Positions 11,028 to 22,832 of a stretch of DNA of 64,000 nucleotides are shown piece after piece. A program made the position numbers and the translations under genes. The notes under the pieces are model-generated. The model did no database searches. It saw only the letters and a list, made by a program, of their open reading frames with translations, and had not been told where the DNA came from. How positions within the stretch are numbered: position 1 is the stretch's first letter; each line of letters begins with the position of its first letter. Source of the DNA: Paratrimastix pyriformis (lineage: Eukaryota > Preaxostyla > Paratrimastigidae); assembly GCA_027972325.1 (NCBI GenBank), contig JAPMOS010000002.1, positions 656,001-720,000 of the forward strand, given 5' to 3'.

Positions 11028-12269
11028 TTACTGATGCGTCCGCACCCGGCAGAGGCCCAGAGCATCCCAGAATTCCCGGTCGAAGAGCTGCCAGTTCTCG
11101 CGGCGTTCTTTGGGGCAATTCTCTTTTGCCCAACCCTGCAAAAGGCGTGAACGACGGGTGGGACCGTTCTGCACCAGACCGGGGCGAACAAGAAGACCGA
11201 GGTTCCAGTGGCTAAGATCTGGTCCACGGCCTCCCGACATCCCGCGCCTTCCTTGTAGAAAGTGTTGCGCCCGAAGCAATCGATGCCCACAAGCAGATCG
11301 TAGCGCCGGTCAGTCGGGGCGCTGGCCGGGGGTGGGTCGGGCCGGTGGTCAGGCAGGGACGATGCCGGGGTCGAGGCCGCGAGGGCGGTCGACAAGGTCA
11401 GCTGGTTCGTGTCCCAGCAGTAGTTGGTGGCAAAGCCATCCGTGCAACTAGGGTGGATCAGTTACGGAGTGCTGAGCGGGAGCAGGGGGAGGGAGGCAAA
11501 AGACCTAAAGAAGGCCATGTTTTCGGAGGTCAGGCCGTTTTGCCACTGAATCCGCCCGCCGTGCGTGATGCTATCGTACATGAAGACCAGAGCGTGCGGC
11601 CCCACACGGGCGTGCAACTCGTTGCGGAGGGTGGTCAGGAAATCCACCACGATCTGGTTCGGGGGGGAGGGGGGGGGGGGGCGATCAGTGGAGGGAGGAG
11701 CGGATCAGGCAAGACAGACTGCTGCATGCGGGGTTAACCCCGAGGGAGCGTCTGTTGGGATCGCCTCTTGGGGTATCTCCGCCAGCGGAGGAAGATGCGC
11801 CTCGATGTTCACCAGCCACCCATCGAACCCGTGGTGGGCGGCGATAGCGGCAAGTTGACGGGCATAATGCCTTCGGACCTCCGTGCCTACGGAGTTGTGA
11901 AGCATCGGTAAACGAGAGTTGCTTCAGACTTTTACAGAAAACAAGAATATTTTCCCGGTAGCCCTCTTGCCATTCAGTAATGAAGGTTCCGAGGATGGGG
12001 ACGCCATGCTGATGGGACCGCCGAATCCAAAGAGGCGGCGGAATGGTCACACGGTGGTGCGAAAAATAAACAAAGGCATCAGTTACGTCCCAACCACAGT
12101 TCATCGGGTAGTTTTCGTCGCAATCGCAGTTATAGCCCCCGCACATGTCATGGCACACCACAACACGTGGTCGATTGATATCACGGAATAGGATCGCTGG
12201 GGAGAACGCAACAGGTCCCTCGGGCTTCCATGAATCCAACGCTCCAGCCGAATCCAAAAAACGAGCCAT
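11028..12269 (-). CDS. Cytosolic endo-beta-N-acetylglucosaminidase (GH85)
   Basis: Exons on the minus strand are 11930..12269, 11720..11886, 11505..11653, 11180..11447 and 11028..11135, giving 343 residues. GH85 enzymes cut the chitobiose core of free N-glycans during their cytosolic turnover. Visible family landmarks in order: VVVCHDM, AFVYFSHHRVTIPP, GTFITEW, the catalytic FDGWLVNIE (Asn and Glu of substrate-assisted catalysis), MYDSIT, DGFATNYCW, DLLVGIDCFGRNT and LFAPGW. The last motif is rebuilt exactly by splicing out a 44-nt intron. The protein is the catalytic barrel only, without the C-terminal modules that make animal ENGase about twice as long. No signal peptide is seen, so it is probably cytosolic. 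All four introns start GTCT and all phases agree. Confidence 0.93.
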
Positions 12270-12562
12270 TTTTGTATTTTTGGAGCAAGTGCGGCGGCTC
12301 GAGCCGCTAGTGGGCCGCTTCTTCTGCCCCCGACTCTCACGACTCGTCCCCAAGTTCCCCAAACGCCTGGTACAACAGCAAAAGATTTTGCGCACGCACT
12401 GACGGCGCACCCCCACAACACATTTCGCCTGCACATATCCGCACCAGCGCACCGTGCAGCCTGTTGTTAACGAATTTACAAAGAAGAGAAAGACCAGGTC
12501 CAGAAGGGCCTGTACCTCATCGCCCCACAAACACAGAAGTGGCAACGGGGAGGTCTCGCCAT

Positions 12563-13352
12563 TTAGTAGTCCGGCGGGTATGGGTCGAAAATGGTGCCTA
12601 CAAACCGTGAAGCAGAAAACACGAAGCAGAAGCGGCGACAGACGGAGACGCTTCTCGGGGTCCGTGAAAGCATAAATGGCTTTATTCCGGTCGAGGAGCT
12701 CCTTTATGGTTTCACTGAGGGGAAAATCTATCTGTAACGAACACAACCGATAGTTTTCTCGAAGGGAAGCCTCAAAAGCCATCCTCCCCACGGTCCCGAT
12801 GGGGTTGTTTCTGTTGGTCGATCCAGATAAGAACGTGCATATGATGCTTGGTGCGCAGGTCCAGACCGAAGATCAAGAGACAAAAGCGTCTTGTTGTGCG
12901 TCAAAGCATCGGCCAGATGTTTCGCGGCCGAATCTACCAATCGAAGATCCCTTCTCGAGAGTGAGCGTCTCGCCTCGGAGTCGACAGACCTCAAATCGAG
13001 GTGGGTTAGCGTTTGATTTAAGACTAATCCGTTTCTCAGCGCTAAACACCCCGAGGGCTGGACGATGTCCTTACTGGATGAGGAAAACCAGTGAGCGGAT
13101 GTGCACAACAGCCGGAGCAGACTTAAAAATCAATTCTCGAACTGTATTGTTTGTTTTGAGAATTTCTCCAAGTTCCTCTGCCCCGTGGTTCCCAATCGCG
13201 AAATCGCTGGGGGGGGGGGGGGGGGCATGTCCAGATGGGCAGAGGAAGAAGATCAAGTTATGATCAAAGAAAAGAGCAGACATGATTTCCAGTCGCGTCC
13301 CTGATAAATTATTATGAAGATATTGTTTAAATCGAACCACATTATTCCCCAT
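12563..13352 (-). CDS. Small leucine-rich repeat (RI-type) protein
   Basis: Exons on the minus strand are 13282..13352, 13123..13206, 12990..13073, 12867..12950, 12644..12810 and 12563..12597, encoding 174 residues. Repeats such as LVLNQTLTHLDLR and LTHNKTLLSLDLR match ribonuclease-inhibitor-type LRRs of 28 residues. Exons 2, 3 and 4 are each exactly 84 nt, one repeat per exon, with all junctions in phase 2. The C-terminal cap (ETIKELLDRNKAIYA) resembles the last repeat of NLRC3-like proteins. No signal or effector domain is present, so a binding or scaffold role is the most that can be said. The start is the ATG at 13350-13352; the upstream in-frame codons carry no other ATG. Start codons of this gene and the divergent SUMO ligase gene are 86 bp apart. 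Confidence 0.85.
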
Positions 13353-13438
13353 GCAACAAAAACAGAAAGAGACTTGCTGCCCCACGACGAGAGGATAGTA
13401 TCAGTTTCTCTAGGGTTCTATCAGCTGACGGGGAAATC
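13353..13438. promoter_or_regulatory. Probable bidirectional promoter, LRR gene / PIAS-like gene
   Basis: Only 86 bp, AT-rich compared with the flanking genes, separate two divergent start codons, so both promoters must lie here or overlap the coding ends. No TATA box is obvious. Confidence 0.4.
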
Positions 13439-16247
13439 ATGAAAGCAGCTGTGGACAACCCGCCGCGTGTTCCAGCTGTTTCTTATGAGGCGGCGCTTCT
13501 TGCGCGTCAGAGGTTCCATCAACTTGCCGGTCTTGATGACCCTGATTCCGAGCTGGCCGTGGTCTGCTTCACATCCTCCAGACCTTCTTTTTTTCCATCG
13601 ATTCGTTGAGCTCTCTGTGAAAATCCAAGCAAAATGTCCCTTTTCTAAGAGTCGAATTGCCATCCCTGTTCGTGGGCTGGTCTGTTTCATTTCTTTTTCA
13701 AAAATGTTAACATTCCCTCTCGACCAGCATTGTACGCATACACAGTGTTTCGACTATCAGTCGTGGCTCCGATGTCCTGCTCTTCAACGAAAGGGCAAAT
13801 GCCCGATCTGCCTGAATCCCCTCGGCACCCTCGTCCGGGACGTGTTCTTCGAGGCGCTGTTGCGTTCGACACCCCTCGACAGCGATGACGAGATTGAGTA
13901 TTCCTCCTCTGTGCTCACCTCATCCACACCTCCACATCCACCTCCGGCTAACGCCACCAACCCGGCGCCCACTCCCCTGGCGGCCGTGGCGGCGTCCCCC
14001 GGCCCAGACGTGGTGGTGCTGGACGATGACGAGCCCCCCCCTGCCGCGGCGCGGCCACATCCCCACTCCGGTCGCCACAGCCCACGGACTGCCGTGGCGG
14101 CACACAGCCAGGGTTGGATCCGCAACCGGCCGCCGCCCTGCCTGGCGCCCGCCGCCCCCACGGGCCAGTCGCACTTCGCCCGGCGGGCCATGGCGCTGAG
14201 CATGTCCCCCGATCAGCCCATCCCGCACGTGGTCACCATCGACCTGGACTTGGATGAGGAACAGGCGCCGGAGGAGGAGGCAGGAGAAGAGGACGACTCC
14301 AGCGACGCGAGTGCGGCCCTTGAGGAGGCCCAGGACAAAGCTGAAGAGTCACCCACCCCAGCCATGCCGCTTCCACCCCAGGTTCCAGCGGCGACTCCCC
14401 CGCCACCCTTTCCCCCCACCCCCACCCCGCTCGTTGAGCAGCAGCATTCACCCGAGCCTCCTCCCCATGCCCCTGCCTCATCCCCGTCCCCCCCAACCTC
14501 TCCCCTCGATGACCCCCGGGTGGCCGCCTCGCCGCTGCCGCTGCCGGTGTCCAACCGACCGCTCTCCCCCCCTGCCATTGCGCAGCAGCCTGAGGCAGAT
14601 GCTGCGACACCATCAGTGCCACCACCCCCACCACCAGCAACATCATCGCCAACCTGCCCCCCGCCCGTCACCGCGATCTCCTCACCGCCTGCGGCGCCCC
14701 TCACCCCCATCTCCTCACCGCCTGTGGAGCAGCCCCTCACCGCCGCGCCACTTCCACCGGCTTCCGACGCCACACGACCCCCCTCCCCACCACCATCACC
14801 CCACACACCGGCTTCATCACCATCCTCACCACCCCCATCATCCCCATCATCCCCATCATCCTCCCCATCCCCATCATCCTTATCATCATCCTCATCATCA
14901 CCGCCGGCATCAGCCCCGGCATCGCCACCAACACCGCCAGTGGCGCCATCACTGACGCCCCCTCCCCTGCCACCAGCAGCCACCCTTCCTGACCTGTCCC
15001 CGGAGGATCCCCTTGCCCCTTCAGCCGCACCCACGCCCCCTCCCATCGCCGCAGCATGCGAGGCCGCTTCGACTGCGCCCCCGACCCCCTCCTCCCCCTC
15101 CTCCTCCGAACCTCACTCTCTGCCTCCACCCGACCCGAATGTCCAGGCAGCGTCGACCGCCCCACCCGCCGAAGCCCCGGCCGATGCGCCCCCAGCCCCT
15201 GGGCGGCCGACCCTGGGCCTGCTGGTTGACCTGACCAGCTTCCCGGGGTGCGAGCCCCAGGACCGCAGCACCCTGGCCGCGGCGGCCGTGCTGCCCTTCG
15301 CCCGGCCCAAGGCGGCCGGGCCACCGCCCCCGCCCGGCACGGAGGTCATCGACCTGACGTCCGAGGGCGACAGCGAGGAGGACGCCGCCGCCGCCAAGTC
15401 GGGCGATGCCACCGGCACCGATTCGGACAGCCGGTCGACCTCCGCTGACGACGACGAGAGCCGCCACCACCACTGGCGCCGCACCTCCGGATGGTGGGAC
15501 GACCGCCCGGGCGGCTGGTCCGAGTACGACCCCTTCTCGGCCGGGGCGGCCCTGGACCGGGCCCAGTGGTGGTCCGACCACATGCCCGCCTACTGGGCCC
15601 CGCCATCCGACGACGAGCCCTCGCTGCCTCCGCCCCCGCCGCCCCCGCCCCCGCCGCCCATGCCCCACGCCGCCGCCATGCGGTCGGCCCGGCTCACCTC
15701 GGCCGATCTGCACAGCCTGCTCCGTGTCGAGGCCCACCAGCAGCAGCAGCGGCGGCTCAGCGCGGGCCGGGGACCCCACCTGCACCTGATCGACCCGGCC
15801 TTGCCCCAGATCAGGCCCCGGCCCGCCTCGGGCCTGTCGTCCGTGTCGCCCGGCAACCCGCTGACCCTCCCCCAGGAGCTGCGCGCGCCCTCGGGCCCCG
15901 TGGCCCCCACCCCGGGCAGCGTGGCTTCAACCCTGGCACAGCAGCGCGCCGAGCTGGCCCGACGCATGCAGATAACTCAGACCCGACGGACCCTCGCCCG
16001 GCAGCAGCAACAACAGCAGGGCAGCGGGGGGCGGCCCACGACCCACGTCAGGGCAGGGGCGGCGGGAGAGACGACAACTTTCGCCGCGCGGCAGGCCATG
16101 GAACGGCTGCGGGCCACCGCCCCCGGGGCGCCTGGCCGCGGGATGACCTGGGGCGGCAGTGGGATACGGCTCTACCTGGCGGGGGCCGGGCGCCCAGTGA
16201 CGGCCCCTGGAAGCCAAGGGCTGACGCCGCCTGACGAGCTCAGGTGA
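13439..16247 (+). CDS. PIAS/SIZ-type SP-RING E3 SUMO ligase with SUMO-interacting motifs
   Basis: Exons 13439..13561, 13611..13679 and 13728..16247 encode 903 residues. Residues 42-95 form an SP-RING (MIZ-type) zinc finger split by an intron: CPFSKSRIAIPVRG, then HCTHTQCF, then KCPICLNP, with the Cys/His ligands present. SP-RING proteins bring SUMO-charged Ubc9 to nuclear substrates. The rest is a long Pro/Ser-rich disordered region carrying hydrophobic-acidic SUMO-interacting motifs: VVVLDDDE (near residue 159), VVTIDLDLDEE (near 232), LLVDLTS (near 562) and VIDLTSEGDSEED (near 602). No SAP or PINIT domain fits in the 41 residues before the finger, so the layout differs from animal PIAS and plant SIZ1. 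Introns begin GTCTGC and GTCTGT. The finger is certain; ligase activity is inferred. Confidence 0.9.
14811..14905. repeat. CATCCC/CATCAT simple repeat inside coding sequence
   Basis: An imperfect trinucleotide/hexanucleotide array lies in the SUMO ligase exon and is translated as Ser/Pro runs. Confidence 0.75.
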
Positions 16248-16563
16248 CGGCGAGCATTCTTGCCTCCCTTCCTCCCCATCCCCACTTCCCCCTCCTCTCC
16301 CTGCGGGTCTCATTTCGGTGGCGAACAGGCGGCGGTTGATGGCTGCTTCCTTGGCGCATATAAAAAACCGGCATGGCAACGCACATGCGGCCAGCCCGGG
16401 GGGGGGGTTCGAACAGAACCCGAGAGAAAAGGGGGATGTTGATGGGCAACCCGACGACCAACATAACAATAACACCGCTGGTGGCGGCTGCGGGGTGGTG
16501 TGGCGTGGATGGGGTGTGTGGGATGATGGGGTGGGGTGAGGTAGGCGGGGTGGGGAAGGTCGG
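16248..16563. other. Convergent 3' intergenic region
   Basis: This spacer holds the 3' ends of the SUMO ligase gene (+) and the RP2 gene (-). I see no further gene and no clear polyadenylation hexamer. Confidence 0.6.
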
Positions 16564-18578
16564 CTAGGCGTCGAAGATGACATGCAGCTCCTCGGCCCCC
16601 GCGTCGAGGCTGGGCGAGGTGTACACCACATCCTGCCCGGGCGGCGGGTGCGAGAGGGGAGAGAAGGAGGCAGGAAGAATGGATGTGAGGAAGAACAGAA
16701 GGGAGGGCGGGGCGGGGCGGGCGCGTGGGGGCGTGCGGACCAGCAGGGCGGGTGTGGACCGGGCGAGCTCCTGCAGGGTGGCGCAGGCCCGCGGGCAGCA
16801 GGCGTCGAAGGCCACCAGGTCCTCTGGACATGAGGCCCCAAAAATCCACAGAGACAGAGACGGCCACAGACGCACAGATGCAGACACATCGAAAGGCCGC
16901 CGAATGAACGGAAAAAATGACTCGGGGCTGGGGGGGGGGGGGGGGGGGGTGGCAGAGGAAGCGCGGTGGGTGCAGCCCAGCCCTCCTCCCTCCTCCTCCC
17001 TCCCCCTCCCTCCCCCCCCCCCCCCCCCCCCCCCCGTGTGCTCTCCATTGGAGGCGGGTGCGGACTGTCGCTGAGCATCCCCGAGGGGACGCCCTGGCGC
17101 CGGCCCAGCAGCTGCCGCAGGGCGGCCGGGGCGGGCTGCTTGAGGTAGCGGGTCTTCAGGACGGCCACACCCTGCCGGGCCAGCTGCTCGGCCACCGCGA
17201 ACCCGTGCTCCCCGCTGGCGCCCGCCAGGGCCAGCACCAGGATGTGCTGCCCAGAAGACAAGCAGATCCGGCGAGTGCGGTGGACGGGGGAATGGGACGC
17301 GGCGTGAGAGAATGCAGCCGGCGAGCGACAGGCGCCAACCACCCAGGGCGCGCATCGAGGAACGAAGAGGGATGGAGGAGGGGCGGGAGACCTCGTCGGC
17401 GGGTGGTGGGCAGGGGCCCCACGAGACGGGGATCGCCTGGCCGCCCGACTTGGGGGCCTCCGCCGGCAGCTGGGCCAAGTCCACCAGCGGCGCCTCGGCC
17501 TGCGCGCCAGCAGCAGCCAGGAGGACCGTGGTGGGACCACCGAAGGCGAGCAGGGGAGGGGCAGGGTGGGATCGCGACGTGTTCCCTGGGGGTCAGACCG
17601 GGGGCAGGCAGGTGGCGTGGCCGGGGGCCGGGGTGAAGTCGAAGGTGTCCCACCAGGTATTGTCGAAGGGCTGCAACCCAGCCCCGGCCATCTGGTCTGT
17701 GGGACCCAACCGCCCCAAGCAGCACGGCGAAGGTGGTGATGGGTGATACGGCGACGGGGTGATGGGGAGGGTGATAGTGGGCGATGCGGGGTGCTGGGGT
17801 GCTGGTGCTGCTGATGGGTGCTGGCGGCGATACCCCGACCCATCTGGTGCGAATGTGTTCGGGGGGGGCGCAGACCGATGAACTGGGGGTAGGTGACATC
17901 GATGCAGCGGAAGGTGATCCGGTCGCTCGCCTCGATGGACGGCTATTCCCGGGTCAGTTACCCACAGGGCGGAGTCGAAGGAATGACCTTGGTCATGCAA
18001 TAGAGCCGGAACTCACAATCCGTCACATTCCGCGTCCTGTCGTCGGAGTGGGACGGTGAAGAGGTGCGGTCACTCGCCGCGATCACAGACCTGAGCTGCT
18101 GGCAGGCGACAATAATGCGGCAGTTGGCACTGTCGCGCACGAAAACGCTGAAAAGTCAAAACGGGTTGGTGATACCCAGAGCAGCAGATGAAACGCCAAC
18201 CTTCCCGAGGTGGGCCCAAGGAAGATGGTGCAATTCGTACATCCGTCGCAGAAGACAGTGTCCATTCGATCGAAAAGATAAATATTGCAATCGCGGCAAT
18301 CTGCAATGTTGAACCGCTGCCCATTGATCGAGCTACACAGAGGCAAACCGATCAGACAGAAAATGGGACGGGTGAGCCGACCCAGGAAGTTTGATGACTG
18401 TCTGCCCCACCTGATTCTTGGCCTCAAAGTTGGAGGGATCTGGACGATTCACTTCCCAGCTGTACTTCTTGCGGGGTGCACCAGTGGATGCCGTTGATCC
18501 TGCACCAGGTGCCGAACCCCCCAGAACTGCGCGCTGCTCCGCAGGTGAAGGACGTGGCTTGCTCTGAGAACAACCCAT
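16564..18578 (-). CDS. RP2 homologue (TBCC domain, ARL3 GAP)
   Basis: Ten exons on the minus strand: 18382..18578, 18201..18332, 18091..18147, 17988..18036, 17876..17942, 17599..17696, 17392..17499, 17066..17246, 16741..16823 and 16564..16632. They encode 346 residues, against 350 in human RP2. The N-terminus MGCSQSK carries the Gly2 myristoylation and Cys3 palmitoylation pattern of RP2. The TBCC beta-helix follows: KYSWE, INGQRFNIADC, CNIYLFD, CTNCTIFLGP and IIVACQQLR. The last keeps the Gln and Arg used by human RP2 (Arg118) to stimulate ARL3 GTPase, with the Arg codon split by an intron. Then come PFDNTWWDTFDFTP and a weaker NDK-like C-terminal domain. Family role: releases lipidated cargo into cilia through ARL3. 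Introns run 45-242 nt; one donor is GTTGGC, the rest start GTC. Confidence 0.95.
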
Positions 18579-18967
18579 AGTTTCTGTGACGTAGGTGATC
18601 AACCCGGCACCGAAAGGTAAAAACAGCTGAAAAAGAGCCTCAACCCCCCGACGCTCTTGTGATTCCTGTCATGTGAAGTCCCCACTGCTCGCATTTTGTC
18701 ACCGGGTTGACGTTCAACGTGCGCTAGCTGGTTGAGGTGATGTCCAATAGCCACCCCTGGAGCAGGTGTCGAATGAGCATGGCCCGAAGGCAAAGGAATC
18801 TTTCTTTCTTGAACTTGTCGCCTGCGCCCTTCGAATTCACTCTCTTCTCTCTTCCTTTCGTGTCGTTCTTCTCTTCCCTCTTTCTTTCTTCCTTCCCCCC
18901 TTTCATCGTTCTTCTCTGGAAATCGCCCCATCGTCCCCGGGCCAACACGTTTTTCCTCTCTCGCCCC

Positions 18968-18998
<31 letters not shown>

Positions 18999-19192
18999 AC
19001 ACACACTGCATCCAATTTTCTGTGTTGCCCAGTTGGGAACGGCAGACTGACCCGTGTTTGGACGGATGATGCAACATCAAACAAAAAATTCCAAAAAAGG
19101 AATGGACATTGCACAATGTTTCTGGGGGGGGGGGGTACCACACGGTGCAGAATCGGGCAAAGAAGCGATTCGCGATGCTCATCATCTCACCT
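18579..19192. other. Intergenic region with CA repeat
   Basis: This is the 5' flank of the RP2 gene and the 3' flank of the F-box gene, both on the minus strand. It is AT-richer and holds a C run followed by about ten CA dinucleotides near 18965..19006, plus pyrimidine-rich stretches. No convincing gene is present. Confidence 0.6.
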
Positions 19193-21364
19193 TCAGCAAG
19201 GCGGAGGGGGCAGGCCAAACAAGGAACGAATGGCGCCAGATCTTACGGCAACGAGATCATCCAACCGCGGGCAGTCCAGCACCAACTCGACCTCGGGGCG
19301 CAACTCCTTCAAGAAGAAGAGCGTCCGCAGCTGGGGGCAAACAAGGGAGATCTTGGACACTGTGCTGGGGGGGTCCAGCTGGAGGCCGATCAGCCGGGGT
19401 AACCCGGACATGGCCGCCATCAGCTGTGCCCAGTCCTCGCTCGCCAGCGATCCCAGAATCGCCCGGATTCGACTCAGCCGGGCCCCGTGTCGGGTGAGCA
19501 GTCGAATCAGGCTGGCCGCATCAAGGTCCCCATAGACGAAGAGGTCCCGGGGCTGCAGTGTCGGCGTCCCCGCCTCCTCCTCGTCAGTCTGGAGGGAGAG
19601 CAAGGCAGAATCCGAACGCAGCCGGAGATCATCCAGGTACGGGCTGTGGCATAACCGCACCCGGACGGAGGGCAGGCCAGCTTGGGTCTGGGCGTGAGCA
19701 CTTTCGACGGTGAGAATGAAGTCGAGGAGCCCCGGCGCCTCGACCCGAATGTCGAGCGGGGGCAGTGGCGGATCTCCTGATCGCCCAACTCGATGTTCAG
19801 GTCGAGGTACTCCAGCTGCCCCGGCAGCCGCAGGACGAGCGGGTTGGGGAGCCGGGTAGCGTCCAAGTGCAGCTGCTCCAGGCGGACCAGCGACCCGCAG
19901 GCGCACAGCCTGGCCAGCAGGTCGGGTTGGGCCAGATGGATGCCGTAGAGCTCCCGCAGCCGCGGCGACCCGGTCAGCAGCCAGGCGGGATCCATCCAAC
20001 ATGCACCCTGGGGACCCACCACTTCCAGATCGGACATGGGCATGGGGCCAGTTCCCTCCGGGGGGGGGAGAGATCTGAGGGTGCGAAGACGAGGGCATCG
20101 CAAGGAGATCAGGGGGGACCAAGAGCGGAGTTCCATCAGGACTGGGCACTGCAGGATCAGCCCCGGGTTGGGACCAGAGAACACTTGGTGACAAAAAGAC
20201 TGGAGGTGGCTGCTGGCGATGCGCACAGGTGCCGTCTCGGTGGTCTCTTGGAGCAGAAGCGTGAGGCTCTCCAATCGATCGACCAGATCGGGCGGCAGGG
20301 CCGAGAGGATGCGGCCAGCTCGGAACATTTCCAAGTCCAGGTGAGTCAGGCAGGGAAGGGCACGCAGCGGGGCGATTAGGGATTCGGCGGTTTCATCGGT
20401 TGCGAGGCTGAGGCTGCGCAAGGTGGCCTTGTTCGCGGTCAGCAGCAGGGTCAGCGGAACCCTAATGGGGCCTCTCCGGTGCAGTTTTAATGAGAGCCTC
20501 TCCAGCCGGCAGATCCGCGTGCCGGGCAGGCCCTGGCAAGTGTTTAGCTCGAGGGAGGTCAGGTGTGACGCGATGGGCTCGAGGGCTGCAGGCGGGCAGG
20601 AGTGGAGCTTCAGGCTGGTGACGGCCGACAGGCTGCCCACGAAGGCGGCCAGGCTCTCCTCCGAAACAGCAGAATCTCCGATGGCAAGTTGTCTGAGGAC
20701 ACCCGAGAGGGGTGCCAGAGCACCGAGGTCTGAGAGGGGCAGCTTGAGGCGTGGGTTACACTGCTGCTGCATGTTCACTGGGTCGGGTTCCCGTGCGTTG
20801 CAGCGCAACACCTGGAGATCGGGGCAGGAGCGGGCCAAGGCAGCCAGCAGGCGGGTGCTCATGGGGAAACTCGGGCTGACCGTGAGCTCCACCAGCCCGG
20901 GCAGGTGGCTCAGGATGCGCTCGCCGTCAGGTTCAGAAGGAGCGGTGAAGTTCTCGAGAACGGCCAGCTGGGTATGTCCCCCAAAGGCCTCATCCACCCA
21001 GGAGCTCGGAGTGGCAGTCTTGGTGTTGGTGTGTGGTAAATGGAAATCATTCGCTCGGGGGACGGGGAACGCCAGCTTGGCGAGGCCTTTGCATGGCCCA
21101 ACAAGGGCGGCCAGAGCATCGACATCGATCTCCGCTCTCTGAAAGGATATCTGGCGGAGAATGCCCCGAATCATCGAGCGAATGGTGTGCGAAAGGCCGA
21201 GCAACTGAATGTAGGTCCGGCATGGGCTTGAGGAAGCCTCCACGATGGCCCGGAGTAGTTCGGGCGGGAGCTGAGCCCAAAGATTGCTCGTTGGGGTCTG
21301 AAAATGGGAATCAGGTAGGAGGGAGAAATAAAAGAAAAACCTTTTGCGACTTTTGATTGTCCAT
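19193..21364 (-). CDS. F-box / leucine-rich repeat protein (one apparent frame break)
   Basis: Exon 1 is 21341..21364 (MDNQKSQK) and exon 2 runs from 21297 to the stop at 19193. Residues 9-50 form an F-box (NLWAQLPPELLRAIV, then LLGLSHTIRSMI), the SKP1-binding motif of SCF ubiquitin ligases. About 600 residues of irregular LRRs follow (LTSLELNTC, LTHLDLEMF, LEYLDLNIEL and similar). The frame changes by one base near 19780, at a CCCCC run; either side reads as the same kind of LRR protein. I take this as one gene with a missing C in the sequence, or less likely a fresh mutation. The intron is 43 nt with donor GTTTTT. Substrate recognition by the LRRs is inferred. Confidence 0.8.
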
Positions 21365-21517
21365 ATCCGTGTCCGTACTGCAGTAAACAGTACCCTGTTT
21401 CTGGTGTCACGAAATAATTCGACCCGCGCCTGTCCGGCAGATTTTCCCACACTGTTGTTGGCCGGAGGGTTACTTTGTTCAGCCCCCAAGGGACCGCACG
21501 TCAATGTGCACCTTGTA

Positions 21518-21898
21518 TTATGGGTTGTTGGGGTCGTTCCCTATCCTGCGCGTTGGTGGTTGAACGCTATATCGCATGACATGATGACCTTTTTCCCGGT
21601 CACCACTTGTGCGCCGATTATCGTCGTTTGAGTTGGATAGGGAACCACCCGTGTCTTTTTGAAACCCCATATCATCGGGAGCAGCAGACCACTTGAAGGT
21701 TGTTTTCGACCCACCCGAGGCCAACTCACCTCCCCCGAAGGGGCCTTCGTCTGGTGTGTCGGGTTGCTCTTTCATTGGCCTCAGCCGCGACCTGCCCACT
21801 GGTTTCGACTCAGATGACGACCATTTCCAAGCAGCCACAGCGCACATGACGAACGAGGTCTGCCTGCCTGCCTGGCCGTTCTCACCACTGCCCGCCAT
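21518..21898 (-). CDS. Hypothetical protein, 126 aa ORF
   Basis: An ATG-started open frame with no domain I recognise. It is hydrophilic, rich in Gly, Ser, Lys and Asp. It could be the last exon of a gene starting near 23237, a separate small gene, or chance; codon use is plausible but not decisive. Confidence 0.25.
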   Translation of the reverse strand: MAGSGENGQAGRQTSFVMCAVAAWKWSSSESKPVGRSRLRPMKEQPDTPDEGPFGGGELASGGSKTTFKWSAAPDDMGFQKDTGGSLSNSNDDNRRTSGDREKGHHVMRYSVQPPTRRIGNDPNNP

Positions 21899-22439
21899 GG
21901 AGCGGCCGTCCCCGCGCTTTTGCTCGGCTTTTACAGGTCAGATTTGGCTCGCTCTCCCTCCTCCAAGTAGAGGAAGCCCTGAACCATTGACACGACCCTC
22001 TACGGTGCCCTTTTTGATCTCACCGCGTGACGGTTGATTTCCGGTCTGGACCCTGCCTTGCCTTCCTCCCCGTAGGTCCCTTCATTGGCTCGCTCGTTCG
22101 TGTTCGGTCGTTGTTCTGTTGGACGCAAGTCCTGGCGGGCCCACCAACCCACACGAAGCTGGCCCGGCGGGCAGTGGTTCGAGCAGGCCAGCACATGGGG
22201 CAGGTCCGTCTGGACGGAGAGGGTCGACTGACTTGATGCCCGAAAATTGGCTCTTTACAAGGATTTCCGTTTTCATTTTTCTCTGGGTGACCGATGCCCC
22301 GAGCTCACTCTGTGCAGGAATCGAGCACCGTGCCCTTTTTGACCGATGCTGTTCTGCGTGGGATTCACCCCTGCCATGTGCTCATTTGCGCGCTTGTGGG
22401 CGTTTTGATTCGCAGATTGGAGTTCAACCATCGAAAGAC

Positions 22440-22660
22440 AATTCCTCGACTGCCTCGGGCATCTCATTCGGCTGTTTCCTCGCCGGCAGCGCCCGAGTGC
22501 GCCCTTGTCGGCATTTTCGTCCTCCACCGGGTCGGCCCCAGGTCCCCGTCCCCATGCGCCAGCCCCTCGAGGGTGTCGATCCAGTCGGCCTCCTCCTCGG
22601 CCTTGGAGTCCTCGTCATCCTCCTAATTGCCCACCTCCTCCGGACAAGCCTCTTCGGCAG
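22440..22660 (-). other. Acidic coding-like segment, frame broken
   Basis: On the minus strand one frame reads an acidic run (EDDEDSKAEEEADWIDTLEG) and, one base out of frame after a GGGG run, continues as PVEDENADKGALG. The composition is typical of real protein, which suggests an exon with an indel. Confidence 0.35.
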
Positions 22661-22832
22661 CCCTGGCTCCCCACCTCCGTCCGCGCTCCTGGTTGCTGCC
22701 GTCACTGTCGTTTTCTCCCCGATCGCATCATTCCCATGATTTGATCAACCCCTTCTCCTTGCTTGTTGTTTTCTATGGCCTTCTCCTCCTTTTCAATTTT
22801 TGCGGAACCACAGCGGAGTCAGTGCGCTTTCC

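Noticed and set aside
15927-17843. 638-codon minus-strand ORF overlapping the RP2 and SUMO ligase genes
   Set aside because: It is a GC-rich shadow. It crosses introns of RP2 and the opposite strand of the SUMO ligase, and shows no domain.
19193-20194. F-box/LRR gene as a pseudogene
   Set aside because: There is only one break, at a C run; about 700 codons are otherwise intact, and similar breaks elsewhere point to sequence error.
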